Positions 1 to 11,288 of a DNA stretch of 64,000 nt are shown one piece after another; within the stretch, counting starts at the first letter, position 1, and the number at the start of each line of letters is the position of its first letter. This DNA comes from Streptomyces sp. R41 (GTDB lineage Bacteria > Actinomycetota > Actinomycetes > Streptomycetales > Streptomycetaceae). Location of the stretch: contig NZ_CP163443.1 in assembly GCF_041053055.1 (NCBI RefSeq), positions 7,733,001 through 7,797,000 on the forward strand. Reading direction: 5' to 3'. The translations under genes and the position numbers were made by a program. Under the pieces are notes generated by a model. That model was not told the origin of the DNA. It did no database searches and was given only the letters and a program-made list of their open reading frames with translations.

Positions 1-392
1 GGGTCGCTGACGCCCTGGTCGGCCGCCGCGTCCTTCGCCGAGATCGTCTTGTTGGGGTCCTTGGCGGACTTCATCCGCTCAGGCTTCCACAGCCCCTCGA
101 TCACCGGGTTGACGAAGTCCTTGGCCTCACTGAGCCACTTGTCTTTGTCCCAGTTCTTCCAGCCGCCGTTCTCCCACTGATCGACATCTATGCCGTGCTC
201 TTTGAGCTTGTCCTTGATGTCGTCCGGGATCTTGATCTTGTCGTCGTCGCTCTGTGAGCTCTGCGACGAGGAGGCGGTCGAATCGCCGCTCGCCTTGTCG
301 CCGCCTGAGTTGCAGGCGGTGGCGGTCAGTGCCAGAACTGCCACCAGGCCGGTGGCGGTGAGGAAGGTGCGCCGGCTACTTGAGGAACGCAT
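1..392 (-). CDS. Trypsin-like lipoprotein, N-terminal part (runs off the window)
   Basis: The start codon is the ATG whose complement lies at 390-392; the reading frame stays open to base 1, so only about 130 residues are visible and the catalytic domain lies outside. The first 27 residues form a lipoprotein signal peptide ending in the lipobox-like LTATAC, followed by a Ser/Asp-rich linker and a Trp/Asp/Lys-rich segment (KIKIPDDIKDKL, WKNWDKDKW). This segment is closely similar to the N-terminus of the complete downstream paralogue, so the gene is very probably the same kind of cell-surface serine protease. The two genes are a tandem duplication in the same direction, about 190 bases apart. 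The product should be anchored in the outer leaflet of the membrane. Its substrate is unknown. Confidence 0.75.
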   Translation of the reverse strand, partial: MRSSSSRRTFLTATGLVAVLALTATACNSGGDKASGDSTASSSQSSQSDDDKIKIPDDIKDKLKEHGIDVDQWENGGWKNWDKDKWLSEAKDFVNPVIEGLWKPERMKSAKDPNKTISAKDAAADQGVSD

Positions 393-581
393 GGTGCTGT
401 AACCCCCGTTGGAACTTTGTGTCATGTCCTTGTCAGGCGTGGGGCGGTGCTCTCCGCGAAACCCGCCCGGACGCGACACCCCACTATGCCTGCGCAGTTG
501 GGGACGAACGGCGCTGGGCCGGTGAAGGTTCCTGCGAGCAGGCCCACCGCCGTCTGTCCGAACCCTGTTACGTCGTGTGCA

Positions 582-1811
582 TCACTGTCCGGCGAACTTC
601 TTGCTCACCGAGTCGTACACACCCTTGGCCACATCACCCAGACGCGGGCCCGCCAGCCAGCCGAACTTGACCGGCCCGATCGAGGTGTTGGACACCAGCG
701 CGGGCTTGCCGTCCGAACCCGTGGCCACCCAGCCGCCGCCCGACGAGCCACCCGTCATGGTGCACCCGATGCGGTACATCGTCGGGTCGGACTGCGCCAC
801 CGACAACCGCCCTGGCTTGTCCGCGCACTGGTACAGCTTCTGACCGTCGAACGGCGCCGCGGCCGGGTAGCCGGTCGCCGTGATGCTCGACACCTTGGGC
901 ACGGCCGGGGCGTTGAAGTTCACCGGAAGCGCCGAACCGACCGTCTCCTCCAGGGACTTGCCGCCGCTGCCCTTCTCCGGCGTCACATGCAGCACGGCGA
1001 AGTCGTACGGGGCTCCCTGGCCGCCCGTGGAACCGCCCTGTTCGATCCACTGGTCCGAGGTCTGCGCCCAGTCGCTCCACCAGACACCGTACGGAGCGAC
1101 CTCCTGGCGGGTGGCCTTCTCCAACTGGGCGGCCGCCTTGCCGGAATCGTTGTACGAGGGCACGAAGGCGATGTTGCGGTACCAGCCACCCTTCTTGCCG
1201 GCATGCACACAGTGGCCCGCGGTCCACACGAGGTTGGACTTGCCCGGGTGCGCCGGATCCTCGACCACCGTCGCCGAGCAGACCATCGTGCCTTCGGGGG
1301 AGTCGAAGAACACCTTGCCGGCCTCGGGCACGTTGGCGTGGTACGCGGTCTTCACGGCCTGTGCGGTCACGGGAGCCGGCTCGGGGTCGGTGACGCCCTG
1401 GTCACCGGAGAGGTCGTTGTCGTCGACGCCCTTGTTCTTGTCCGGGTCGTCGGCGCCGCGCATCCGATCCGGGTCCCACAGCCCCTTGATGATCGGGTTG
1501 ATGAAGTCGTCGGCCTCGCGCAGCCAGTCGTCCTTGTTCCAGTTCTTCCAGGCGCCGTTCTTCCACTTGTCGATGTCGATCCCGTGCTGCTTGAGCTTGT
1601 TCTTGATGTCGTCCGGGATCTTGATCTTGTCGTCGCCGCTCTGGGTGGCGGACGCGGTGGGCTCACCGCTCGCCTTGTCGTCGCCCGAGTTGCAGGCGGT
1701 GGCGGTCAGCGCCAGCGCCGCCGTGAGGCCGACGGCGGCCAGCACGGGGGAGGTTCTGCGGCGCGCGCTCCTCCCTCGGCGAGCGGCGAAGGGCGGGCGT
1801 ATCGATCGCAT
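582..1811 (-). CDS. Trypsin-like serine peptidase lipoprotein
   Basis: The product is 409 residues, starting at ATG 1811. Residues 1-40 form an Arg-rich lipoprotein signal ending in LTATAC, so the mature N-terminal Cys is probably lipidated. A linker of about 110 charged, Trp-rich residues follows, then a chymotrypsin-fold domain. The catalytic residues can be read: His in VWTAGHCVHAG, Asp in YDFAVLHV, and Ser in MTGGSSGGGW with its oxyanion-hole glycines. The family usually cleaves extracellular protein; no substrate can be named. A near-copy begins 190 bases downstream on the same strand (complement 392). The pair probably arose by duplication, because the signal peptide, linker and the WKNW motif are all shared. 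Confidence 0.85.
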   Translation of the reverse strand: MRSIRPPFAARRGRSARRRTSPVLAAVGLTAALALTATACNSGDDKASGEPTASATQSGDDKIKIPDDIKNKLKQHGIDIDKWKNGAWKNWNKDDWLREADDFINPIIKGLWDPDRMRGADDPDKNKGVDDNDLSGDQGVTDPEPAPVTAQAVKTAYHANVPEAGKVFFDSPEGTMVCSATVVEDPAHPGKSNLVWTAGHCVHAGKKGGWYRNIAFVPSYNDSGKAAAQLEKATRQEVAPYGVWWSDWAQTSDQWIEQGGSTGGQGAPYDFAVLHVTPEKGSGGKSLEETVGSALPVNFNAPAVPKVSSITATGYPAAAPFDGQKLYQCADKPGRLSVAQSDPTMYRIGCTMTGGSSGGGWVATGSDGKPALVSNTSIGPVKFGWLAGPRLGDVAKGVYDSVSKKFAGQ

Positions 1812-1925
1812 GGTGTAACTCCCCCTGGACGTAAGAGAACTGTGCGCTGTGGGCGCCGATCGGCCTTGATCATTCGGTACGGCTGAACGGCACCAAAGAC
1901 TATGCGGTCGCTGTGGGGGACATCC

Positions 1926-1948
1926 GACGGAACGGCAACGGTTCCGTC
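1926..1948. promoter_or_regulatory. 23-bp inverted repeat upstream of the siderophore operon (candidate operator)
   Basis: Arms GACGGAAC (1926-1933) and GTTCCGTC (1941-1948) are perfect complements with a 7-base spacer. The site lies 125 bases before the aminotransferase start. It does not resemble the streptomycete iron box (TTAGGTTAGGCTAACCTAA type). The bound factor, if any, is unknown. Confidence 0.4.
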
Positions 1949-2072
1949 ACGGCAAGGATCTTCGGCCCACCCGCTTCCCCGCGCGGTCCGCGTCGTTGGT
2001 ACGTACGGGGGGCCTGCCGCCTGCGTTCAGCCCCTGCCAACTCGCCTCTGGACAGCAGGAGGACCTGAAGTC

Positions 2073-3602
2073 GTGGCCGTGACCGAGTCTGCGGTGGTGC
2101 CGGTGGGGGCGCCCGGGGTGTCCGAGGGCGCGCGGGAGGCTGTTCCCGGCGCGTCGGAAGGGACGCGCGCGGCGCACGAGGGGATTCTGCGGCGCCAGTC
2201 GGCGCGCGAGTCGGCGGCGCGCACCTACGCGCGTGCCCTTCCGATCGTTCCGGTGCGGGCGCGGGGGCTGACGATCGAGGGCGCCGACGGGCGCCGCTAT
2301 CTCGACTGCCTCTCGGGCGCCGGAACTCTGGCCCTCGGGCACAACCATCCGGTGGTCCTGGAGGCGATCAGAAAGGTCCTCGATTCGGGGGCGCCGCTGC
2401 ACGTCCTCGACCTCGCCACGCCCGTGAAGGACGCCTTCACCACCGAGTTGTTCCGTACGCTTCCGCCCGGGTTCGCCGATCGCGCGCGGGTCCAGTTCTG
2501 CGGACCGGCCGGGACGGACGCCGTCGAGGCCGCGTTCAAGCTGGTGCGCGCGGCGACCGGGCGCATGGGGATGCTTGCCTTCACCGGCGCGTACCACGGG
2601 ATGACCGCGGGGGCGCTCGAAGCATCCGGGGGCGCGACCGACGTACGTGTCGCGCGCCTGCCCTATCCGCAGGACTTCCGCTGCCCGTTCGGTGTCGGCG
2701 GCGCGCGGGGCGCGGAACTCGCCGCGCGCTGGACCGAGTCGGTGCTCGACGACAGCAAGTCCGGTGTCCCGCACCCTGCCGGAATGATCCTCGAACCCGT
2801 GCAGGGCGAGGGCGGGGTGATCCCCGCGCCCGACGACTGGATGCGCCGGATGCGTGAGATCACCGCGGCACGGGACATCCCCCTGATCGCGGACGAGATC
2901 CAGACCGGAGTCGGCCGGACCGGCACCTTCTGGGCCGTGGAACACAGTGGGATCACGCCGGATGTGATGGTCCTTTCGAAGGCCATCGGCGGCAGCCTGC
3001 CGCTGGCCGTCGTCATCTACCGCGACGACCTCGACGTCTGGCAACCCGGCGCCCACGCGGGCACGTTCCGCGGCAACCAGCTCGCCATGGCGGCCGGCGC
3101 GGCGACCCTCGCGTACGTCCGCGAGAACCGTCTTGCCGAGCGTGCCGGGACTCTGGGTGCCCGGATGCTGGCCCAACTCCGCAAACTCGGCGACGAGTTT
3201 CCCTGCGTAGGCGACGTACGCGGCCGCGGACTGATGATCGGCGTCGAACTCATCGACCCCGAAGCGCCCCCGCATCCGGCGGTCGACAGCCCCCGACCCG
3301 CCGCCCCCGAACTCGCCGCCGCCGTACAACGGGAGTGCCTCCGCCGAGGCCTGATCGTGGAACTGGGCGGCCGCCAATCGAGCGTGGTGCGTCTCCTCCC
3401 TCCCTTGACCATCAGCGACGAACAGACAACCGCGGTGCTCGATCGGCTGGCGGACGCGGTGGGGGCGGTGGCGAGTGGGGACTTGGGACGCGGCGGAAAT
3501 GGGCCTTGCGGTGTCGGTGAGCCTCGCCGTGCCGATGGGGGCGGCGCTGAGGGCGAGCTTCACGGTGACGGTCGGGAGCTGGGGCGCCGGCGGACGCCGT
3601 AG
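2073..3602 (+). CDS. Class III aminotransferase, diaminobutyrate 2-oxoglutarate transaminase type
   Basis: I place the start at GTG 2073 because a strong ribosome site (AGGAGGA, 2057-2063) precedes it; the frame is also open upstream to 1902. The 509-residue product has the class III PLP fold: the glycine-rich FCGPAGTDAVEAAFKL, the aspartate motif IADEIQTGVGRTG, and the Schiff-base lysine in VLSKAIGGSLPL (about residue 303). RhbA/Dat relatives in siderophore loci convert aspartate semialdehyde to L-2,4-diaminobutyrate, a diamine precursor. The last 45 residues are Gly/Arg-rich and look non-conserved. It is the first gene of an operon with two IucA/IucC synthetases and an acyltransferase, which supports the siderophore role. 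A 4-aminobutyrate or ornithine transaminase is the alternative reading. Confidence 0.82.
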   Translation: MAVTESAVVPVGAPGVSEGAREAVPGASEGTRAAHEGILRRQSARESAARTYARALPIVPVRARGLTIEGADGRRYLDCLSGAGTLALGHNHPVVLEAIRKVLDSGAPLHVLDLATPVKDAFTTELFRTLPPGFADRARVQFCGPAGTDAVEAAFKLVRAATGRMGMLAFTGAYHGMTAGALEASGGATDVRVARLPYPQDFRCPFGVGGARGAELAARWTESVLDDSKSGVPHPAGMILEPVQGEGGVIPAPDDWMRRMREITAARDIPLIADEIQTGVGRTGTFWAVEHSGITPDVMVLSKAIGGSLPLAVVIYRDDLDVWQPGAHAGTFRGNQLAMAAGAATLAYVRENRLAERAGTLGARMLAQLRKLGDEFPCVGDVRGRGLMIGVELIDPEAPPHPAVDSPRPAAPELAAAVQRECLRRGLIVELGGRQSSVVRLLPPLTISDEQTTAVLDRLADAVGAVASGDLGRGGNGPCGVGEPRRADGGGAEGELHGDGRELGRRRTP

Positions 3603-3967
3603 TGCCGGGGGACCGGTCGGTGAGCGCCGCGCTGAAAGCGTCAGCTGGGAGTCCGGATGGGGTGTCGGCTCCGCAGTCCCGCGGACGGCCTTGGGCCACG
3701 GGACTTCGCTCTTGCCCAGCGGAGACAGCTCAGCGGAGACCTCCCCGCCCGGCACGAACTGGCCCGTCCGACTCGCGCCGCCTCCGCCCGATCGTGCTCC
3801 ATCCCGATCAGCGCCCCCACGCCCTGAAACCCAGCCCTCACACACAGACCACAACCTCCACCCGAAGCACCCCCGTTCCCACCCGAATCAACCAGGAACG
3901 CCGAAGGCCCCGCGTACCGCCCAGGTTCGTCGCCGCACGAGCCCGAACGACCCCACAAGGAACTCTC
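3603..3967 (+). other. Non-coding or spacer sequence inside the siderophore operon
   Basis: These 365 bases lie between the aminotransferase stop and the ribosome site of the first synthetase. All forward frames are Pro/Arg-rich and show no conserved motif. I see no iron box and no convincing terminator, so read-through transcription remains possible. Confidence 0.4.
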
Positions 3968-6295
3968 GTGAACGCCACACCCGCACCCGATGGCCGTCCC
4001 CACGCGCACGAGCGAGCTGCCCATGGCACGCAGACCCCGCTCGTGCCGGGGGCCGAATCGGTCCCCCGGCAGAAGGAAGGGGCCCGGGAGTCCGAGCGGC
4101 TGCGCGGCGCCACCGCCGACCTGCTGGAACACCCCGATCCGCAGACCGCGGCCCAGGCGGCGGCCGTCGAGAACCTGCTGCGCTGCTGGGTACGGGAGAA
4201 CAACCTGCCCGCCCCCGACGACGGCACCCTCCGTATCCCCCTCCCCGCCAGTGGCACGGCCCTCCTGGCCCCCGTCCACTACTGGTCCGCCACCGGCTGG
4301 CACCGCTTCGGCCTCCCCTACCTCGCCGACGCTCCCGACGAGGCACCGCCCGCCGACGCGGTCACAGTGGCGGCCCTGTTCGCACGCCAAGCGGCGACCG
4401 GCACATCGGCAGCCCCGACTGTCGGACTGGCACCCGCCGCCGTCGACCCGGCTCCCGCTACCGTCGGCCAGGCTCCCGCCGTCGACCCGGCTCCCGCCGT
4501 CGACCCGGCTCCCGCCGTCGACCCGGCTCCCGCCGTCGACCCGGCTCCCGCTACCGTCGACCCGGCTCCCGCTACCGTCGACCCGGCTCCCGCTACCGTC
4601 GACCCGACTCCCGCCACTGTCGATCAGGTGCCTGCAGCCGTCGACCAGGCTCCCGCCGTCGACCAGGTACCTGCCGCCGTCGGCCTGGCTCCCGCCACTG
4701 CTCACCCGGCGCTCAGCACCGTCGACCCGGCTCCCACCACGCCCCACACAACCGAGCCCGGCGGAGCTCCCCTCGGCGCCGCCGCGACTCGCCCCGAACC
4801 TCAGGCGACGCAGTACAGCCCGGCCGGTGACGGCGCCGACCTCGTCGGACGCGTCGCCGATTCCGTTCGGCGCACCGCAGTGTTCATCAGCGACCGCAGG
4901 GAACGCCCCGCCGACGAGCCCGACCTCTTTCTCGCCGCCGAGCAGGCGCTCTTGCTGGGCCACCCGCTGCATCCCACGCCGAAGGGCCGCGAAGGCCTCT
5001 CCGAGGCCGAAGCCCGGCTGTACTCACCCGAGTTGCGCGGCTCCTTCCCCCTGCACTGGATGGCGGTCGCCCCCTCGGTGCTGGCAGCCGACTCGGCGTG
5101 GACGGAGCGCGGCCGCCCGGTCTCGGCGGAGCAGCTCACCACACGGCTGGCCGGCGCGGGGCTGTCGCTGCCCGACGGGTATGCCGCCCTGCCGCTGCAC
5201 CCTTGGCAGATGCGCGAGGTTCGCCACCGTAGGGAGCCCGCGGCCCTGCTGGATGCGGGGCTGCTCCAGGACCTCGGTCCGCAGGGCGCGCCATGGCACC
5301 CCACGTCCTCGGTCCGCACCGTCTACCGCTCCGGTTCCCCCGCGATGCTCAAGCTCTCGCTGGGCCTGCGTATCACCAACTCCCGTCGTGAGAACCTCCG
5401 CAAGGAGCTCCACCGTGGCGTGGAGGTCCACCGCCTGCTGCGCAGCGGCCTGTTCAAGCAGTGGCAGGCCGCCCACCCGGGCTTCGACATCGTCCGAGAC
5501 CCGGCCTGGCTCGCCGTCGACGGCCCGGACGGCAGCCCCCTGCCCGGGCTCGACGTGATGATCCGCCACAACCCGTTCAGCCCGACGGACGACGCCGGCT
5601 GCATCGCGGGACTGGTCTCGCCCCGGCCGCACGCCCAGCCCGGCGCACGGAACCCGGCACAGGGTCGGCCCCTCATGCGGTCCCGGCTCACCGAGGTCGT
5701 CACAGGTCTCGCCGGACGCACCGGCCGCTCGCGCGGCGCGGTCGCCACCGAGTGGTTCCTGCGCTACCTGGAGCAGGTCGTACGCCCCGTGCTCTGGCTG
5801 GACAGCGAGGCGGGCATCGCTCTGGAAGCGCACCAGCAGAACACCCTGCTCCTGCTGGACCCCGAGGGCTGGCCCAAGGGCGGCCGCTACCGCGACAACC
5901 AGGGCTACTACTTCCGCGAGTCACGGCGCGCGGAACTCGACGCCCGGCTGCCCGGCATCGGCGAACACAGCGACACCTTCGTCTCCGACGAGGTCACCGA
6001 CGAGCGCTTCGCCTACTACCTGGCCATCAACAACGTGTTCGGCCTCATCGGCGCGTTCGGCTCCCAACGTCTGGCCGACGAACGGCTGTTGCTCGCCGCT
6101 TTCCGCCGCTTCCTCGCCGATGTGGCCACCGGCCCGGCTCGGCTGCGTACGTCTTTGCCCGCCCACCTGCTCGACTCACCCGTCCTGCGCTGCAAGGCCA
6201 ACCTGCTGACCCGGCTGTACGGCCTCGACGAACTCGTCGGTCCCGTGGACACCCAGTCCGTCTACGTCACCATCTCCAACCCCCTTCATTCCTGA
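3968..6295 (+). CDS. IucA/IucC-family NIS siderophore synthetase with Pro-Ala repeat linker
   Basis: The start is GTG 3968, six bases after AAGGAA; the product is 775 residues, against about 580-620 for the family. NIS synthetases adenylate a carboxylate (often citrate) and condense it with an amine or hydroxylamine. The catalytic part begins near residue 290: LLGHPLHPTPKGREGLS, YAALPLHPWQMREV, PTSSVRTVYRSGSPAMLKLS, and the C-terminal EAHQQNTLLLLD and FREINP-like FRESRR segments. Residues about 155-260 are a linker of repeated VDPAPA units encoded by near-identical 18-21 base repeats. Low-complexity linkers are unusual in this family. The first 150 residues resemble the extra N-terminal region of some actinobacterial homologues. 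The gene is followed 39 bases later by the acyltransferase gene. Confidence 0.87.
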   Translation: MNATPAPDGRPHAHERAAHGTQTPLVPGAESVPRQKEGARESERLRGATADLLEHPDPQTAAQAAAVENLLRCWVRENNLPAPDDGTLRIPLPASGTALLAPVHYWSATGWHRFGLPYLADAPDEAPPADAVTVAALFARQAATGTSAAPTVGLAPAAVDPAPATVGQAPAVDPAPAVDPAPAVDPAPAVDPAPATVDPAPATVDPAPATVDPTPATVDQVPAAVDQAPAVDQVPAAVGLAPATAHPALSTVDPAPTTPHTTEPGGAPLGAAATRPEPQATQYSPAGDGADLVGRVADSVRRTAVFISDRRERPADEPDLFLAAEQALLLGHPLHPTPKGREGLSEAEARLYSPELRGSFPLHWMAVAPSVLAADSAWTERGRPVSAEQLTTRLAGAGLSLPDGYAALPLHPWQMREVRHRREPAALLDAGLLQDLGPQGAPWHPTSSVRTVYRSGSPAMLKLSLGLRITNSRRENLRKELHRGVEVHRLLRSGLFKQWQAAHPGFDIVRDPAWLAVDGPDGSPLPGLDVMIRHNPFSPTDDAGCIAGLVSPRPHAQPGARNPAQGRPLMRSRLTEVVTGLAGRTGRSRGAVATEWFLRYLEQVVRPVLWLDSEAGIALEAHQQNTLLLLDPEGWPKGGRYRDNQGYYFRESRRAELDARLPGIGEHSDTFVSDEVTDERFAYYLAINNVFGLIGAFGSQRLADERLLLAAFRRFLADVATGPARLRTSLPAHLLDSPVLRCKANLLTRLYGLDELVGPVDTQSVYVTISNPLHS
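4437..4745 (+). repeat. In-frame tandem repeats encoding VDPAPA/VDPAPAT units
   Basis: Repeats of GTCGACCCGGCTCCCGCC, with 3-base (ACC/ACT) expansions, run through this part of the first synthetase gene. Unit lengths of 18 and 21 bases are multiples of three, so copy number can change without a frameshift. The protein consequence is a flexible Pro/Ala linker. Confidence 0.85.
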
Positions 6296-6334
6296 GGAAC
6301 ATGACCCACCCCGTCTCCTGAGAGGAGCGTCGCC

Positions 6335-7198
6335 GTGCCTCCCACCGATGCGAGCACCGACGCCGGTACCGCCCCCGCCACCGAACTCGCCACCGACACG
6401 GGGCCCCGCTCGGGTCCCGGTTCGAGCTCCGGCACGAGCACGGACAGCGAGGACACCCTTGACCTGCGCCTCCCGGACGAGCTCATCGCGCTCTTCGCCG
6501 GGGAAGCCGGGACACGCGGCGGGGCGACAGGCGACGCCACAGCGGAGGCCATGGGCGACGCTTCGGGAGGGGCCAGAGGAGAGCGTCGGGGCATGGCGGA
6601 GAATCCCGCCGCCACGCCGGCCGACGACGACCTGCTCGACCACGTCGGGGGCTGGGGGCCGACCGCCACGCCCGTCGGTGTCTTCCACCTCGTCCCCGTG
6701 CGCGTCGAGCGCGATCTCCCGCTCATCGCTCGCTGGATGAACGACCCTGCCGTCGCGGAGTTCTGGGAGCTGGCGGGACCCGAGTCCGTGGCCGAGGAGC
6801 ATCTGCGCCTCCAGCTCGACGGGGATGGACGCAGCGTCCCGTGCCTCGGGGTGCTGGACGGCGCGCCGATGAGCTACTGGGAGATCTACCGCGCGGATCT
6901 CGATGTCCTGGCTCGGCACTACCCCGCCCGACCGCACGACACCGGAATTCACCTCCTCATCGGCGGTGTCGCCAACCGTGGGCGCGGCCTCGGCTCCACC
7001 CTGCTCAGAGCTGTCGCAGACCACGTACTGAACAAGCGCCCGTCGTGCGCTCGCGTCGTCGCGGAACCCGACCTTCGCAACACCCCCTCCGTCTCCGCTT
7101 TCCTGAGCGCCGGCTTCCGGTTCTCCGCCGAGGTCGATCTGCCTGACAAGCGGGCAGCCCTCATGGTCCGAGACCGGGCCCTGCGCGATCTGTTGTAG
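6335..7198 (+). CDS. GNAT acyltransferase of the siderophore (AlcB/IucB/RhbD) type
   Basis: The start is GTG 6335, eight bases after GAGAGGA; the product is 287 residues. The C-terminal 180 residues match the siderophore acyltransferase family: FHLVPVRVERDLPLIARWMN and PAVAEFWELAGP open the domain, and HLLIGGVANRGRGLGSTLL is the acyl-CoA pyrophosphate-binding loop. Relatives acylate the hydroxylamine nitrogen or primary amine of hydroxamate siderophore precursors. The first 105 residues are low-complexity (Gly/Ser/Thr, then GGATGDATAEAMGDASGGAR) and have no counterpart in short homologues. The gene lies between the two synthetase genes, the same relative position as in rhizobactin-type operons. 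No N-hydroxylase is encoded nearby, so the acyl acceptor could be a free amine. Confidence 0.82.
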   Translation: MPPTDASTDAGTAPATELATDTGPRSGPGSSSGTSTDSEDTLDLRLPDELIALFAGEAGTRGGATGDATAEAMGDASGGARGERRGMAENPAATPADDDLLDHVGGWGPTATPVGVFHLVPVRVERDLPLIARWMNDPAVAEFWELAGPESVAEEHLRLQLDGDGRSVPCLGVLDGAPMSYWEIYRADLDVLARHYPARPHDTGIHLLIGGVANRGRGLGSTLLRAVADHVLNKRPSCARVVAEPDLRNTPSVSAFLSAGFRFSAEVDLPDKRAALMVRDRALRDLL

Positions 7199-7255
7199 CG
7201 CTATCACTCTTAGTACACCGCTCGTCCCGATCCGGTTCCCTGTCGAGGAGTCCCC

Positions 7256-9223
<1,968 letters not shown>

Positions 9224-9311
9224 TCACGCGGCCCGTACTCGTCTTGATCACGTCCGTCGTCGCCACCTTGATCGCCCGATTGTCAGTGGTGCCCCGTAGG
9301 GTGGCAGAGCT

Positions 9312-11288
9312 ATGACACAGCCCTCACTCCCCGAACTCCTGCATGCCGCCGTCACCGCCGTCGGCGGTACGGAGCGCCCTGGCCAGGTGACCATGGCCGA
9401 AGCCGTCGCGGACGCCATCGACGACAGCTCCCACCTACTGGTCCAGGCGGGCACCGGCACCGGTAAGTCGCTCGGCTATCTGGTGCCCGCGCTCGCGCAC
9501 GGGGAGCGCGTGGTCGTGGCGACCGCCACCCTGGCGCTGCAGCGGCAGCTCGTGGAGCGTGACCTGCCGCGCACTGTCGACGCGCTGCACCCCCTGCTGC
9601 GCCGCCGCCCCGAGTTCGCGATGCTCAAGGGCCGGTCGAACTATCTGTGCCTGCACCGCCTGCACGAGGGTGTGCCGCAGGAAGAGGAGGAGGGCCTCTT
9701 CGACCAGTTCGAGGCGGCCGCGCCCACCAGCAAGCTGGGCCAGGATCTGCTGCGGCTGCGGGAGTGGTCGGACGAGACCGAGACCGGCGACCGCGACGAT
9801 CTGACGCCCGGCGTCTCCGACCGTGCCTGGGGCCAGGTGTCCGTGTCGTCCCGGGAGTGCCTGGGCGCCACCAAATGCGCCTACGGAGCGGAGTGCTTCG
9901 CCGAGATGGCCCGCGAGCGCGCCAAGCTCGCCGAGGTCGTCGTCACCAATCACGCGCTGCTCGCGATCGACGCGATCGAGGGCGCGCCGGTCCTTCCGCA
10001 GCACGAAGTGCTGATCGTCGACGAGGCCCATGAGCTGGTCTCCCGGGTCACCGGCGTCGCGACCGGCGAGCTCACCCCCGGGCAGGTCAACCGCGCCGTA
10101 CGACGCGCCGCGAAACTCGTCAACGAGAAGGCCGCCGACCAGCTCCAGACCGCCGCCGAGGGCTTCGAGCGCCTCATGGAGCTGGCGCTGCCGGGACGGC
10201 TGGAGGAGATCCCCGAGGACCTCGGGTACGCCCTGATGGCGCTGCGCGACGCCGCCCGTACGGTGATTTCGGCGCTCGGCTCCACGCGCGACAAGTCCGT
10301 CCAGGACGAGGACGCGGTACGCAAGCAGGCCCTGGCCTCCGTGGAGACCGTGCACGACGTGGCGGAGCGCATCACCAACGGCTCCGAGTGGGACGTCGTC
10401 TGGTACGAGCGCCACGACCGCTTCGGCGCATCGCTCCGCGTCGCTCCGATGAACGTGTCCGGGCTCCTCAGGGAGAAGCTTTTCGCAGACCGCTCCGTCG
10501 TCCTGACCTCCGCGACGCTGAAGCTCGGTGGCGACTTCAACGGCGTGGGAGCGTCGCTGGGGCTCGCCCCTGAGGGTACGGAGGGCGAGGAACTTCCGCA
10601 GTGGAAGGGCGTAGACGTCGGTTCGCCCTTCGACTACCCCAAGCAGGGCATTCTCTACGTCGCCAAGCACCTGTCGCGCCCCGCGCGGGACGGCGACCGT
10701 GGAGACATGCTGGACGAGCTCACCGAGCTGATCCGGGCCGCTGGTGGTCGCACGCTGGGACTGTTCTCATCGATGCGGGCCGCCCAGCTCGCGGCGGAGG
10801 AGCTGCGCACGCGCATTCCCGAGTACCCGATCCTGCTGCAGGGCGAGGAGACGCTCGGCGAGCTGATCAAGAACTTCGCGGCCGACCCCAAGACCTGCCT
10901 CTTCGGCACGCTCTCGCTCTGGCAGGGCGTGGACGTCCCGGGCTCCAGCTGCCAGCTGGTCGTCATGGACAAGATCCCCTTCCCGCGCCCCGACGACCCA
11001 CTGATGAGCGCCCGCCAGAAGGCGGTCGAGGACAACGGCGGCAACGGCTTCATGGCGGTCGCCGCCACCCACGCCGCCCTTCTGATGGCCCAGGGCGCCG
11101 GCCGCCTCGTACGAGCCTCGGGTGACCGGGGCGTGGTCGCCGTACTCGACCAGCGCCTGGCCACGGCCCGCTACGGCAGTTACCTCAAGGCATCACTGCC
11201 CGACTTCTGGTACACGACGGATGGCAACCAGGTCCGTAGGTCACTCGCGGCGATCGATGAGGCGGCGAGGAAGGCGGAGGAGGCGTAG
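9312..11288 (+). CDS. DinG/XPD-family ATP-dependent DNA helicase
   Basis: The product is 658 residues from ATG 9312. Walker A is QAGTGTGKSLGY (near residue 50) and the DEAH box is VLIVDEAHELVSRV. Between them four cysteines (one in NYLCLHRL, three in RECLGATKCAYGAECF) have the spacing of the Fe-S cluster of DinG/XPD helicases. The C-terminal helicase half includes LTSATLKLGGDF, GLFSSMRAAQLAAEEL and the VI-like QGAGRLVRASGDRG. Members unwind DNA 5' to 3' and act in repair of forks and R-loops. It is convergent with lexA, with a 588-base repeat-rich gap between. I see no SOS box in front of it, so the name DinG is a family label, not evidence of damage induction. Confidence 0.9.
   Translation: MTQPSLPELLHAAVTAVGGTERPGQVTMAEAVADAIDDSSHLLVQAGTGTGKSLGYLVPALAHGERVVVATATLALQRQLVERDLPRTVDALHPLLRRRPEFAMLKGRSNYLCLHRLHEGVPQEEEEGLFDQFEAAAPTSKLGQDLLRLREWSDETETGDRDDLTPGVSDRAWGQVSVSSRECLGATKCAYGAECFAEMARERAKLAEVVVTNHALLAIDAIEGAPVLPQHEVLIVDEAHELVSRVTGVATGELTPGQVNRAVRRAAKLVNEKAADQLQTAAEGFERLMELALPGRLEEIPEDLGYALMALRDAARTVISALGSTRDKSVQDEDAVRKQALASVETVHDVAERITNGSEWDVVWYERHDRFGASLRVAPMNVSGLLREKLFADRSVVLTSATLKLGGDFNGVGASLGLAPEGTEGEELPQWKGVDVGSPFDYPKQGILYVAKHLSRPARDGDRGDMLDELTELIRAAGGRTLGLFSSMRAAQLAAEELRTRIPEYPILLQGEETLGELIKNFAADPKTCLFGTLSLWQGVDVPGSSCQLVVMDKIPFPRPDDPLMSARQKAVEDNGGNGFMAVAATHAALLMAQGAGRLVRASGDRGVVAVLDQRLATARYGSYLKASLPDFWYTTDGNQVRRSLAAIDEAARKAEEA

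Noticed and set aside
1947..3854. Long minus-strand frame opposite the aminotransferase gene
   Set aside because: It is the reverse frame of a GC-rich gene; it lacks recognisable domains and the plus strand encodes clear PLP-enzyme motifs.
4437..4745. Regular short repeats that could be taken for a CRISPR array
   Set aside because: Units are 18-21 bases without unique spacers, keep the reading frame and encode a Pro/Ala linker inside a synthetase gene.
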